This document shows positions 1-7,798 of a DNA stretch of 64,000 bases, one piece after another (the first letter of the stretch is position 1; every line of letters begins with the position of its first letter). The DNA is from JBKQVT01 sp963804825 (GTDB lineage Bacteria > Planctomycetota > Planctomycetia > Pirellulales > Thermoguttaceae), in contig CAWDRV010000003.1 in NCBI GenBank assembly GCA_963804825.1, positions 1,612,001 to 1,676,000 of the forward strand, read 5' to 3'. A program made the position numbers and the translations under genes. Below the pieces are notes generated by a model that was not told the DNA's origin, searched no databases, and worked only from the letters and a program-made list of their open reading frames with translations.

Positions 1-167
1 TTTGCGATGACCTCGCGGCTGGTCCAACCGAAGGTTTGTGCAAAATCTTCCTCGCTGAAATCCAGTCCCTCTCGTCTGGCCATTTCCAGCCAACTTCGAT
101 AGTGCGCCTGGTACGTATCGACCAGCACGCCGTCCATGTCGAAGATCGCCGCGTCAGCCTGATTCAT
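1..167 (-). CDS. HAD-superfamily hydrolase, beta-phosphoglucomutase-like (N-terminal part, cut by window edge)
   Basis: The 55 residues in the window open with AAIFDMDGVLVDT, the HAD motif I carrying the nucleophile Asp and the general acid/base Asp two residues on. Next comes the start of the helical cap (HYRSWLEMARREGL, then FGWTSREVIA). This is typical of phosphoglucomutase/phosphatase-type HAD enzymes that hydrolyse or isomerise small sugar phosphates in the cytoplasm. The start ATG overlaps the stop of the small upstream reading frame (ATGA at 167-164), so the two are probably translationally coupled. The rest of the enzyme lies outside the window and the substrate cannot be told. Confidence 0.85.
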   Translation of the reverse strand, partial: MNQADAAIFDMDGVLVDTYQAHYRSWLEMARREGLDFSEEDFAQTFGWTSREVIA

Positions 168-274
168 GGCTTTCTGCCAATCTGCTGGTGCTTGAGTTCC
201 AGGTCGGCGGGGATCAGCATCAGCCGCTTGCCGAGCCATGTTTCGTAGGCTTCGGTTGCTTGGTGGATGTCCAT
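164..274 (-). pseudogene. 36-residue stub resembling the N-terminus of DUF2252 proteins
   Basis: A short frame begins MDIHQATEAYETWLGKRL and runs to LELKHQQ, after which it ends within five residues. The opening resembles the N-terminal segment of DUF2252-family proteins (about 400 residues), where a Lys-His helix is normally followed by the start of the kinase-like domain. The resemblance is from memory and not from a search. Its stop overlaps the ATG of the HAD gene by ATGA. It may be the remnant of a deleted DUF2252 gene that now acts as a leader peptide for the HAD gene, or a chance frame. Confidence 0.35.
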
Positions 275-306
275 GGCTTCTCCAGTCCCAGACATTTTGC
301 GCGGGC

Positions 307-320
307 TTGATCCAGATCAA
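307..320. promoter_or_regulatory. FNR/DNR-type operator (TTGAT-N4-ATCAA)
   Basis: TTGATCCAGATCAA is a perfect match to the palindromic box bound by FNR/CRP-superfamily regulators that sense low oxygen or nitric oxide. It lies between the divergent starts of the HAD-side stub (274, minus) and the hemerythrin gene (390, plus), with its centre about 76 bases upstream of the hemerythrin ATG. That position suits activation of the hemerythrin gene. The regulator is not in this window. Confidence 0.6.
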
Positions 321-389
321 TTGCCTTTAGCCACTCGCCGGGTAGGATTCAGTAGAACGAACCGGCAAGCATTTCTCAAGGAGCCCAAG

Positions 390-1013
390 ATGAAACCCAC
401 TGAAATCCTCAGCGGAGAGCACCGCATTATCGAGCAAGTGCTCGATTGCCTGGAAAAAATAGCCCGGAATTGTGCGACCGAGGGGCGATTGGACAAGACC
501 TCGGCGGAGCAGGCGTTGGACTTCTTCCGCAATTTCGCAGACCGCTGCCACCACGGCAAGGAAGAAACCCACCTCTTCCCGGTGATGGAGGCCAAGGGGT
601 TTCCTCGCCAAGGTGGTCCTACGGGCGTGATGCTCGACGAGCATGAGCAAGGCCGGGCTCATGTCCGGGGCATGGCCGATGCGATCGAGGGGGCCGCCGC
701 CGGTAAGGGCGAAGCGGTCGCTCGATTCGTCACTCATGCCCAAGGTTACGTCGGCCTCCTGCGAGAACACATCAAGAAGGAAGATCATTGCCTGTTCGCG
801 ATGGCCAACCAAGCCCTGGCCGACGACGATCAACAAAGGCTCTTGGAGGCTTTCGGGCGCGTCGAGCACGAACACATGGGCCTGGGCACTCACGAGAAGT
901 TCCTGACCATGGCTGACGAATTGGCGGACCGCTTCGGTGTAAAACGGGCGGTTGGCAACAGTAGCCCGAGCTGTGGTTGCCAGCATAGAAACCAGGAGAC
1001 CTGCGTCTCCTGA
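390..1013 (+). CDS. Hemerythrin HHE-domain protein
   Basis: This is a 207-residue cytoplasmic protein with the diiron-binding pattern of hemerythrins: EHRII near the N-terminus, RCHHGKEETHLFP, LDEHEQGRAHV, LREHIKKEDHCLF and VEHEHMG. Proteins of this type bind O2 or NO, or repair iron centres under nitrosative stress. The start was chosen for the AAGGAG at 378-383, seven bases from ATG 390; a longer frame from 267 has no ribosome site and would run through the operator. The C-terminal tail is Cys-rich (SCGCQH, then ETC), which is unusual and might bind metal. An FNR-type box at 307-320 suggests induction by low oxygen or NO. Confidence 0.9.
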   Translation: MKPTEILSGEHRIIEQVLDCLEKIARNCATEGRLDKTSAEQALDFFRNFADRCHHGKEETHLFPVMEAKGFPRQGGPTGVMLDEHEQGRAHVRGMADAIEGAAAGKGEAVARFVTHAQGYVGLLREHIKKEDHCLFAMANQALADDDQQRLLEAFGRVEHEHMGLGTHEKFLTMADELADRFGVKRAVGNSSPSCGCQHRNQETCVS

Positions 1014-1273
1014 ATCCTGCCTGCGACTACGGTTGGACATCTGCCAGCGGGAGTTAGGCCAGCACATAGCTCCCCGCAGGGCCGCAGTGGGCGATGGCTG
1101 GCAAGATAGGCAATTTCCTTTCACAGCTTCTTGGAGGCCCACCGGCGGCTTGTCTGGCAGGGAAGCAGTTTTGGTGGCCGGACGGCCAAAAGCCTCCCAG
1201 ACGATGCGTGGCGATTCTTGAACGTTCTTGGTGGGCCTGATCGGCGATTGGGACGGCCCACCGGCCTGCCAGA

Positions 1274-2995
1274 CTACCGCGCCTGCAACTGCCGGGCAAA
1301 CGCCTCTAAATCACCGTAGCGGTGCTGCCATGTCGTATACATGGCCCCGACGATCCCCGGAACCTCGCGGCCGTCGTGGAGCCAGCCGCCGATGGCTGCC
1401 ACTGGACCGTCATAGTACCCGGCCAGGATCTGCTGGTGGCCCAAGCCTGCGAAATGTCGGAGCGACTCGATCCGCTTGCCGCGGTCGGAGTTCCAGTTGA
1501 CGATCACCACGTCTTTGTCCAGGCCCTTCCAGGAGCCGTACCACGGGCCGTCGCCCTTGACCAGATAATACCGGCCGCTCTTAAAGGCGTTGTGCTGGGG
1601 ATCGAACATGTCGGACCAGACGTAGATCGGTCTGCCCGCGTCTTCCGCGCGCACCAACTCCGCGCACTTGCGGACATTCTCGGCCAGCATTTCGCCGGGG
1701 GTCTTGCCTGTGTTGCGACAGCTTTCGTCCCAGCCCTGCACGCGGATCTCATCGTGCTGGAGGAAATAGCCGTCCGGCTGGAGGTGCCGGTGGACCTGCC
1801 TAAGCTGCCAGCGGAGGATCTCGTAGACCTTCGGCTCGGCCATGCAGCACATGACCTGCTCTTGGTAGATCAGCACGGTGTGGAAGTAGCTCAGCAAGAC
1901 CTTCTGGCCGTCGCGGATGCGGCTGCCCGACGATACCGTGATGACCGGGGGCTCGTGCCAGGCGGTGAAGCCGCCCGGCCAAGGGATCGTGCCGAGCTTG
2001 GGATCGCGGGCGTTTTGGAAGTCGCGGCCCTCCCGGTAGACTGTCTCGCCGTCGGCGCTGGTGGCCCGCAGGGGTGCGCCCTCGCGGCGGACGACATTGA
2101 CTAGCCCGCCCGGTTCCAACCGCACGTCATCCCACCAAATCTTGCCGCGTTTGCCGCCCCAGACGCCCAGGTACAGGTTGACCTTCGAGGCGTCGAGACT
2201 GTTGAAAGTGATGTCGATCCGCTTCCAGTCTTGGGTCTTGTCGATCTTCGGCTGGTAGTAGTTCAACGCCGCGCCGTCCTTTCCGAGCACGGCGATGCGG
2301 ACCTCGTTGGCGGCCTCGAAATCCTGCGTCTTGACGGCGGCCGAGACGTGGTAATAACGGAACGGCTGGACAGCGAGCGTCTGGCAGGCCCGGCCGTGGC
2401 CGTGCTGCGGGTCGTGGAGGCCGATGTCCTGCATCCGGAGCGACGCCCGGCCTTCCGACCGCACGGCCGTGTCGATGAACGTGATCTTGCCTGGCTGGTC
2501 CACGAAGTCCCAGCCGGTGGGGATGTTGTTCCTCGACTGCTCGAAGCCGCCGTTGGCCAGCCGGGCGGAGGCGTCGGCCGGGACGAGCCGTCCGTGCTTG
2601 GCCACGAAGGGGGCACCCACCACTGGCAGGCCCTCGGCCAGGTTCGGGTCGCGCGAGAGCAGGTCGTTGGAGTAGCCGATGGGGCAGACGCAGGCGATGC
2701 AGGCGAGCTTCCGGTGCCGGCAGGCATCGCGAACCCGGCGGACGTTGACAAGATACCGCTCGGGCAATTGGTCCCAACGCATGAACTTGCTGTCGGTCAG
2801 GACTACGCCGTTGTAGCCCGCCTTGGCAGCACGCTCCAAGAGCACCATGGCGTCTTCGACGTTCCTATCTACCAGCAGGTTAGTGGCCAGATATATCCAG
2901 CGGTGCTCCAGCGGTGCAGCGTGGGATTCCAGAGCAGATGTCATCGTTGCAGCCATCGCTCCCAGCGCGGCCAGAATGCACAAGGCCTTCTTCAT
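1274..2995 (-). CDS. Secreted glycoside-hydrolase-like protein with central carbohydrate-binding-like module
   Basis: This 573-residue protein starts MKKALCILAALGAMAAT, a Sec signal peptide with cleavage near SHAA, so it is exported. After an N-terminal part that resembles a TIM-barrel start (AAKAGYNGVVLTDSKF) comes a jelly-roll-like segment beginning LANGGFEQSRNNIPTGWDF, the usual opening of CBM4/9-type domains. The barrel then resumes with acidic residues in strand-end positions (YFLQHDEIRVQGW, YVWSDMFDPQHN, VIVNWNSD). The start at 2995 has GGAG about eight bases upstream; a longer frame to 3031 lacks a signal peptide at its very start. The role is inferred to be polysaccharide degradation in the periplasm or outside the cell; substrate and catalytic acids are not assignable. 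Confidence 0.7.
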   Translation of the reverse strand: MKKALCILAALGAMAATMTSALESHAAPLEHRWIYLATNLLVDRNVEDAMVLLERAAKAGYNGVVLTDSKFMRWDQLPERYLVNVRRVRDACRHRKLACIACVCPIGYSNDLLSRDPNLAEGLPVVGAPFVAKHGRLVPADASARLANGGFEQSRNNIPTGWDFVDQPGKITFIDTAVRSEGRASLRMQDIGLHDPQHGHGRACQTLAVQPFRYYHVSAAVKTQDFEAANEVRIAVLGKDGAALNYYQPKIDKTQDWKRIDITFNSLDASKVNLYLGVWGGKRGKIWWDDVRLEPGGLVNVVRREGAPLRATSADGETVYREGRDFQNARDPKLGTIPWPGGFTAWHEPPVITVSSGSRIRDGQKVLLSYFHTVLIYQEQVMCCMAEPKVYEILRWQLRQVHRHLQPDGYFLQHDEIRVQGWDESCRNTGKTPGEMLAENVRKCAELVRAEDAGRPIYVWSDMFDPQHNAFKSGRYYLVKGDGPWYGSWKGLDKDVVIVNWNSDRGKRIESLRHFAGLGHQQILAGYYDGPVAAIGGWLHDGREVPGIVGAMYTTWQHRYGDLEAFARQLQAR

Positions 2996-3131
2996 GGTTG
3001 TCTCCGCTTCCTCATGGTTTCCACGACTCAAAATGTCATCAGCCTACTCCAGCCATGGCACGTTTCCCCCCATGATCATACCATGCTCGGCGAGTTGGAT
3101 GTCGCGGCCATCTGCAAACCGCCTTCCTCTC

Positions 3132-4493
3132 TCAGTTTCCTCCGTCCTCGGGCACCGTTACTTCCGCCTCACACGGAATCCCGGCCGTAACATCGGGCAG
3201 AATCCCAATGCGTTGATAGATCGGCCGGATGATCTTCCGCATAGCAGGCAAACGCCAGGCGAAAACCAACGAACCCATGATACACATAACTCCGGCGAGT
3301 TGCACGACGCAGGCCACCCCAAGGTGACTGGCCAGACTGCCAGCCAACAGGCTTCCCAACGGAGCCGCACCCAGGAAAGTCATGGCGTAGAAGCTCATCA
3401 CTCGGCCGCGTTTGTCGTCGACCACGATGGTTTGCAGGATGGTGTTGCTGGCCGCCGTTTCCATCATCACGGCAAATCCACTGGTCACCAGCAGCAGCAT
3501 CGAAAGCCACAGAACACAGGAGAACGAAAACGCGATCAGGCTCAGGCCGAATACGGCGCTGGCCCAAGCAATCTGCCGCCCCAGACCGAGCACGCTCTTG
3601 CGAGAGGCCAGGCTTAGGGCTCCCATCAGCGCTCCAAGCCCCATGGCCGCCGTCAGCAGACCAAGCGTGTCCGGTCCGCCATGGAGCACGATCTTGGCAA
3701 AGACCGGCAAGAGCACCGTCAATGGCATGGCCGCCATGTTCACCAGGGCCAGCAGCATGAGGATTTCGCGGATCGGAAGAAAGCCGAAGGCATAGCGGAA
3801 TCCTTCTTTTAGCTCCTGGAGAACGTGCTGCGGAGGTTTAACTGCGGCTTGCGGCGGCAGCCGCATGGCCAGCAGGGCCGCCAACACGGCCACATAGCTC
3901 AGCGCATTCAGCAGGAAGCAGACTCCTTCCCCCACCGCCGCGATCAGAAACCCGGCAATCGCTGGCCCAACAAGTCGCGCCCCGTTGAACATCGACGAGT
4001 TCAGGCCGATGGCGTTGGTCAGATTTTCACGTCCTTCCACCATCTGGATCAGAAACGCCTGTCGAGCGGGTATGTCGAAGGCGGTGATGAGCCCCATGCA
4101 AACGCTTAAAGCAAGGACATGCCAGACGGCAATCGTGCCGGTCAGAATAAGCACGGCCAGCATCAGAGCCTGGCACATGGCCAGGCTCTGTGTCAGGAGA
4201 ATTGTCCGGTGCAGCTTCCAGCGGTCGGTGAACACGCCAGCGACGGGAGCCAGGAAGAAACTGGGGATCTGGCTGCAAAAGCCGACCAAACCCAGCAGGA
4301 ACGCCGAGTTGCTCAGCCGGTAGACGAGCCAGATCATGGCCACCTGCTGCATCCAGGTGCCGATCAGGGAAATGCTCTGCCCGAAAAAGAACAGCCGGAA
4401 GTTGCGGTGTTTCAAGGCCCTAAGCAAGATTCGTCCTTCGTCATGGGATTGGGTGGACCGTGGCGATTCCCGGTCTCCATCGAATCCGCGCAC
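3132..4493 (-). CDS. MFS transporter, EntS/MFS_3-type exporter
   Basis: The protein has 453 residues and about twelve hydrophobic segments. The N-terminal region (LLRALKHRNFRLFFFGQSIS, then LIGTWMQQVAMIWLVYRL) and the loop GVFTDRWKLHRTILLTQ match the pattern of the MFS_3 group, which includes enterobactin exporters and uncharacterised drug or metabolite efflux proteins. It sits in the inner membrane and would use the proton gradient. The first 20 residues are charged and poorly conserved in character, so a later start is possible. It is followed at a 27-base interval by the end of a separate zinc-ribbon gene on the same strand. The substrate is unknown. Confidence 0.85.
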   Translation of the reverse strand: MRGFDGDRESPRSTQSHDEGRILLRALKHRNFRLFFFGQSISLIGTWMQQVAMIWLVYRLSNSAFLLGLVGFCSQIPSFFLAPVAGVFTDRWKLHRTILLTQSLAMCQALMLAVLILTGTIAVWHVLALSVCMGLITAFDIPARQAFLIQMVEGRENLTNAIGLNSSMFNGARLVGPAIAGFLIAAVGEGVCFLLNALSYVAVLAALLAMRLPPQAAVKPPQHVLQELKEGFRYAFGFLPIREILMLLALVNMAAMPLTVLLPVFAKIVLHGGPDTLGLLTAAMGLGALMGALSLASRKSVLGLGRQIAWASAVFGLSLIAFSFSCVLWLSMLLLVTSGFAVMMETAASNTILQTIVVDDKRGRVMSFYAMTFLGAAPLGSLLAGSLASHLGVACVVQLAGVMCIMGSLVFAWRLPAMRKIIRPIYQRIGILPDVTAGIPCEAEVTVPEDGGN

Positions 4494-4520
4494 GGCCTGG
4501 GGCTGATGGGGCGTTTCAAG

Positions 4521-4904
4521 CTACTCATCTACCACCCAGCACTCGCAGGACGGCGCGTTGCGATCCAGCAGTCGGCGGCACTCGGTACACCACAGTTGGC
4601 CGCACTGGTAACAGCGTCCGACCAGAAGTTCCCCGATCTCCGGGTCGGCCTCGCAGTTACCCGTTTTCTCGCTGCGGCACTTCGGGCAGTCCCCTACGAA
4701 AATGCGATCGGCGAAGTCTTCGGCCGTCTCGCTTCCCTCGAACGCCACCTGAAGTTCATCCAGAGCTTCCGGGGGCATTTGTTTCAAGACGTCGCGGACG
4801 GCTGCCTTCTCCTCCTCCGTGGGCCCGGCTTCCACGGCCGCCTCGCAGAACCCGCAGACCTTGGCCTCGTCGGGGGTCTTCTTGCCACAATTCCAGCAAC
4901 GCAT
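4521..4904 (-). CDS. Zinc-ribbon protein of unknown function
   Basis: The 127-residue soluble protein has three Cys pairs or clusters: CWNCG with CGFC at the N-terminus, CPKC in the middle, and CYQCG, CTEC and CEC near the C-terminus, so it may bind two or three zinc ions. Between them lies an acidic helical stretch (EEEKAAVRDVLKQMPPEAL). A clear GGAGG lies about ten bases upstream of the ATG at 4904. It may be co-transcribed with the downstream MFS gene, since it lies just upstream of it on the same strand. No specific function can be assigned. Confidence 0.75.
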   Translation of the reverse strand: MRCWNCGKKTPDEAKVCGFCEAAVEAGPTEEEKAAVRDVLKQMPPEALDELQVAFEGSETAEDFADRIFVGDCPKCRSEKTGNCEADPEIGELLVGRCYQCGQLWCTECRRLLDRNAPSCECWVVDE

Positions 4905-5010
4905 GTTTGTGCTCCTCCCGCCACGATGTCCGATGACTGTGATGATACCGTTTTATTCGGTAGGTAGCCCCAGGGTAGCCCCGGAAGATTACCCACTTTC
5001 AAGGCATAAG

Positions 5011-5046
5011 AAAAGCCTTGCGCAACTCTTTGCCACGCAAGGCTTT
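5011..5046 (-). terminator. Intrinsic terminator of tRNA-Ile
   Basis: Read on the minus strand, directly after the tRNA 3' end, an 11-base stem (AAAGCCTTGCG at 5012-5022 against CGCAAGGCTTT at 5036-5046) with a 13-base loop is followed by a T-rich stretch. This has the form and position of a rho-independent terminator. The direct repeat GTAGCCCC at 4963-4984 just beyond it has no clear role. Confidence 0.55.
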
Positions 5047-5051
5047 ACAAG

Positions 5052-5125
5052 TGGGCGCACGAAGAGTCGAACTTCGGACCTCGTCCTTATCAGGGACGCG
5101 CTCTAACCAACTGAGCTATGCGCCC
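5052..5125 (-). tRNA. tRNA-Ile (anticodon GAT)
   Basis: The minus strand folds into a complete cloverleaf: acceptor GGGCGCA pairs with TGCGCCC, the D-loop contains AGCTCAGTTGGTTAGAGC, the anticodon loop is CTGATAA (anticodon GAT), and the T-arm contains GTTCGACTC. The discriminator base is A. CCA is not encoded. The gene is single and not part of an rRNA spacer in this window. Confidence 0.95.
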
Positions 5126-5300
5126 AACCATGTCGCCCCCGCGGAGAGATATCGGCCCACGGCAGGCCGCCATTCACCCCGTTCTGCGTCATAACTCGCA
5201 TTCTATAAGGTCCAGCCAGCCTGCGAAACCCCCCTCTGAGAATAAGGAAGCCGTTGCGCAATAAGGGGAAGGGGGAAGGCGGAGGGCGGACGGCAGTGAG

Positions 5301-5320
5301 CCGGCGGCGTGAGCCGCCGG
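5301..5320. repeat. REP-like palindrome, copy 1
   Basis: CCGGCGGCGTGAGCCGCCGG can form an 8-base GC stem. The same 20 bases and their flanks (GTGAG before, ATAAGGCGGAGGGC after) recur at 52860-52879. The left half occurs at 13393-13407, where an insertion sequence splits the element. Three copies in 64 kb of intergenic DNA mark it as a dispersed extragenic palindrome. Confidence 0.75.
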
Positions 5321-5487
5321 ATAAGGCGGAGGGCCGAGGGACCTGGCCTGGATCATGGACGTTGTGACTTGGCCCACAAAGTTCCCGTAATCGGAAAAAT
5401 CGACGCAAACTGTTATGTCGCGGACCCCGAGGAACCGAAATTAAGAAAACTGGCGGTTAGATAAGGGAGGGACGTTTTCGCCCATTT

Positions 5488-5540
5488 CCCTCACCCTCGG
5501 GCACCACGTCCGTGGTCGCTTCCGGAGGGAGAGGGGACTT
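5488..5540 (+). repeat. 53-base dispersed repeat, copy 1
   Basis: It runs from CCCTCACCC through a small hairpin (CCACG, then CGTGG) to GGAGGGAGAGGGGACTT. A copy with a few changes lies at 29932-29985 upstream of another gene end, and the last 17 bases recur at 57835-57851. All copies are intergenic. Confidence 0.65.
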
Positions 5541-5563
5541 CAACGACAGAAAAGGACGCTCCG

Positions 5564-7450
5564 ATGAAGTTCGACTTTCGCCTCGCCACGGCCGCGGTTC
5601 GGCTCGTTATTGCTTTTGGGATTGTCGGTCTTGGCCGGCCGTCGCCGGCGGCAAATCCCACGGCCGAACAAGCCTTGAAACTCACCCCCATCCAAGATGG
5701 CGTCGATTACGATCGGCCCACGGCGGAAGAGGCCGCCAAGTGCAAGATTTCCGTGAAGAAGATCGACGGGCACGTCGGCTGGGTGGTCGAGAGTCCGGAC
5801 GGCACGATCCTGCGGAAGTTCGTCGATACCAACGGCGACAACGTGGTCGATCAGTGGAGCTACTACAAGGACGGCGTGGAAGTCTATCGCGAGATCGATT
5901 CCACGTTCGACGGCAAGGTGGACCAATACCGTTGGTTCAACAGCGGCGGCACGCGCTGGGCGGTGGAGAAGAAGGGCGCCGACCGCACGGGACCCGGCAA
6001 GACCGTTTCCTGGAAAGTCATTTCGCCGGAAGAGGTGACGGCGGAAGTCGTGGCGGCATTGGCCAAGCAGGACGGGGAGCGATTCAGCCGCCTGCTGTTG
6101 ACGCCCGAGGAGCTGCAATCCTTGGGCCTTGGCAAGGCGAAGACCGATGCCCTGGCGGCGAAGATCGCCCGGGCCCCGGCCGATTTCAACGCCCTTGCGG
6201 CCCGGCAAAACAGCGTCACGTCGGAATCGAAATGGGTGCAGTTCGGCGGCAGCAAGCCGGGCGTCGTGCCGGCCGACGCGGATGGCCCCGGCAAGGACCT
6301 GGAGGTCTATGAAAACGTCTTTGCGGTCGTCGAGACCGGCGGCAAGCACGGCCAGGTGCAGATTGGCACGTTGCTGCGGGTGGGGGATGTTTGGCGGCTG
6401 ATCGACGCCCCGACCATCGCGGCCGATGGCCGCGCCGAGACCTCTCCGGCGGGCTTTTTCTTTGCCGCCGCGGTCCCCAATCACCCCAACGCCACGGCCG
6501 CCGGGGCGAGCGACCCGACGCAAAAACTCCTCTCCGACCTGGAGAAGCTCGAACAGTTCGACCCCGGACGGCCCGATCTCTTGGAGCAGATCGCCGAGTC
6601 GGTCAAGACGCCGGAAGAACGGATCATGTGGTATCGGCAAATGGCCGACACGATCAGCGCCGCCGTGCAATCGGGCAAGTCGGCCGGGGGCGACAAGCGG
6701 CTGGAGACGCTGTTCCATAAACTCCAGCGGAACGAGGCCGACAAGGCATTGGCCGCCTACGTCCGATTCCGTCAACTGATGGCCCAGTACACGCTGCGGC
6801 TGCAGGCTCCGAAGGCCGATCCCAGCAAGATTCAGGCCGACTGGGTGAAAACGCTCGAGCAGTTCGTCGCCGATTACCCCGCAGTGCCCGACGCCGCCGA
6901 GGCGATGCTCCAGTTGGGCATCGCTCGGGAGTTCGCCGGCCAGGAAGAAGAGGCCAAGCGATGGTACCGGCGGATCGTGCAGGAGTTTCCCGCCTCGGCC
7001 GCGGCGAAGAAGGCGGGCGGGGCCGCCACCCGCCTGGATTCGGTGGGCAAGACGATCAACTTCTCGGGGAAGAGCCTCACCGGCCAGACCGTCGATCTGG
7101 CGAAACTGCATGGGAAAGTGGTCTTGATTCAATACTGGGCCACCTGGTGCGGACAGAGCAAGGCCGACATGCCCGCCTTGAAGGAATTGGTGTCCAAGTA
7201 TGGCGATTCCTTTGCCGTGCTGGGGGTCAGTCTCGACGGCAACGTGCGGGACTTGAAGGCCTATTTGGCCGAGAACCGGCTGCCTTGGCCGCAGATTTTC
7301 GAGGAGGGCGGCCTGGACAGCCGGCCGGCCAATCTGCTGGGCGTTTGGACGCTGCCGACGATGATCCTGGTCGATCAGGACGGAAAAGTGGTCAGCCGAA
7401 ACATCCCCATCGCCGACGTCGAGAGCGAACTGAAGAAGCTGGTCCGGTAA
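5564..7450 (+). CDS. Exported TlpA-like thioredoxin-fold protein with EF-hand-like repeats, resolving Cys absent
   Basis: This 628-residue protein begins with a signal peptide (to about residue 30, PSPAAN) and is expected in the periplasm. Residues 85-125 carry two loop repeats, DTNGDNVVDQWSYYKDG and DSTFDGKVDQYRWF, with EF-hand-like spacing of acidic residues. A helical tetratricopeptide-like stretch (VADYPAVPDAAEAMLQLGIA) precedes a C-terminal AhpC/TlpA-type thioredoxin domain of about 130 residues (KVVLIQYWATWCGQSKADMP, then WTLPTMILVDQDGKVV). The usual WCxxC is WCGQS here: the first Cys is kept and the second is Ser. It may therefore act through mixed disulfides or only bind. AAGGA lies upstream of the ATG. 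Planctomycetes carry many such fusions; the substrate is unknown. Confidence 0.8.
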   Translation: MKFDFRLATAAVRLVIAFGIVGLGRPSPAANPTAEQALKLTPIQDGVDYDRPTAEEAAKCKISVKKIDGHVGWVVESPDGTILRKFVDTNGDNVVDQWSYYKDGVEVYREIDSTFDGKVDQYRWFNSGGTRWAVEKKGADRTGPGKTVSWKVISPEEVTAEVVAALAKQDGERFSRLLLTPEELQSLGLGKAKTDALAAKIARAPADFNALAARQNSVTSESKWVQFGGSKPGVVPADADGPGKDLEVYENVFAVVETGGKHGQVQIGTLLRVGDVWRLIDAPTIAADGRAETSPAGFFFAAAVPNHPNATAAGASDPTQKLLSDLEKLEQFDPGRPDLLEQIAESVKTPEERIMWYRQMADTISAAVQSGKSAGGDKRLETLFHKLQRNEADKALAAYVRFRQLMAQYTLRLQAPKADPSKIQADWVKTLEQFVADYPAVPDAAEAMLQLGIAREFAGQEEEAKRWYRRIVQEFPASAAAKKAGGAATRLDSVGKTINFSGKSLTGQTVDLAKLHGKVVLIQYWATWCGQSKADMPALKELVSKYGDSFAVLGVSLDGNVRDLKAYLAENRLPWPQIFEEGGLDSRPANLLGVWTLPTMILVDQDGKVVSRNIPIADVESELKKLVR

Positions 7451-7484
7451 GATTGGGTTTCAAAAGGCCCTTGCCCATGGGAAA

Positions 7485-7509
7485 AGCCCCCCGTTTGCAA
7501 CGGGGGGCT
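7485..7509 (+). terminator. GC-rich hairpin after the thioredoxin-like gene
   Basis: The stem AGCCCCCCG / CGGGGGGCT with a 7-base loop begins 34 bases after the stop codon. A run of A precedes it but no run of T follows, so it is a weak or bidirectional terminator at best. The remaining bases to 7798 hold no gene; a 7-base inverted repeat (GTTGTAG 7535-7541, CTACAAC 7561-7567) could be an operator. Confidence 0.45.
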
Positions 7510-7798
7510 GTCGGGCGGCGATGTAAGGCATTCTGTTGTAGAGAGTTACGTTACTCATCGCTACAACCGGCCTTTCGCTACGATCCCGAAAGTCGGCAAA
7601 ATCGAAAAAAAGCTACCTTTCGGCACAATCGTTAACCGAAACCATAATCAGGCAATTATCGGACACGGACGTTGCCAAGGGGGGCACGACCCAGATCCCG
7701 ACCGCCGCCCTCGATCGCGGCGCAAGCGGCCCTCCTGCCGGCACACGCCGTTTCGGCAACGTTGATCCATCGGATCAGGACTCAAAGGAGGGAATAGC

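Larger units (their letters stand above)
5126..5563. other. Intergenic stretch with two dispersed repeats
   Basis: No gene is seen in these 438 bases. They hold a perfect palindrome CCGGCGGCGTGAGCCGCCGG at 5301-5320 inside a purine-rich tract (GGCGGAGGGC and variants), and a 53-base dispersed repeat at 5488-5540 that recurs at 29932-29985 and in part at 57835-57851. The latter ends just before the ribosome site of the next gene. Confidence 0.6.

Noticed and set aside
4963..5052. Possible integration site at the 3' end of tRNA-Ile
   Set aside because: There is a short direct repeat (GTAGCCCC) and a hairpin, but no duplicated tRNA end and no integrase gene. The hairpin is explained as the tRNA terminator.
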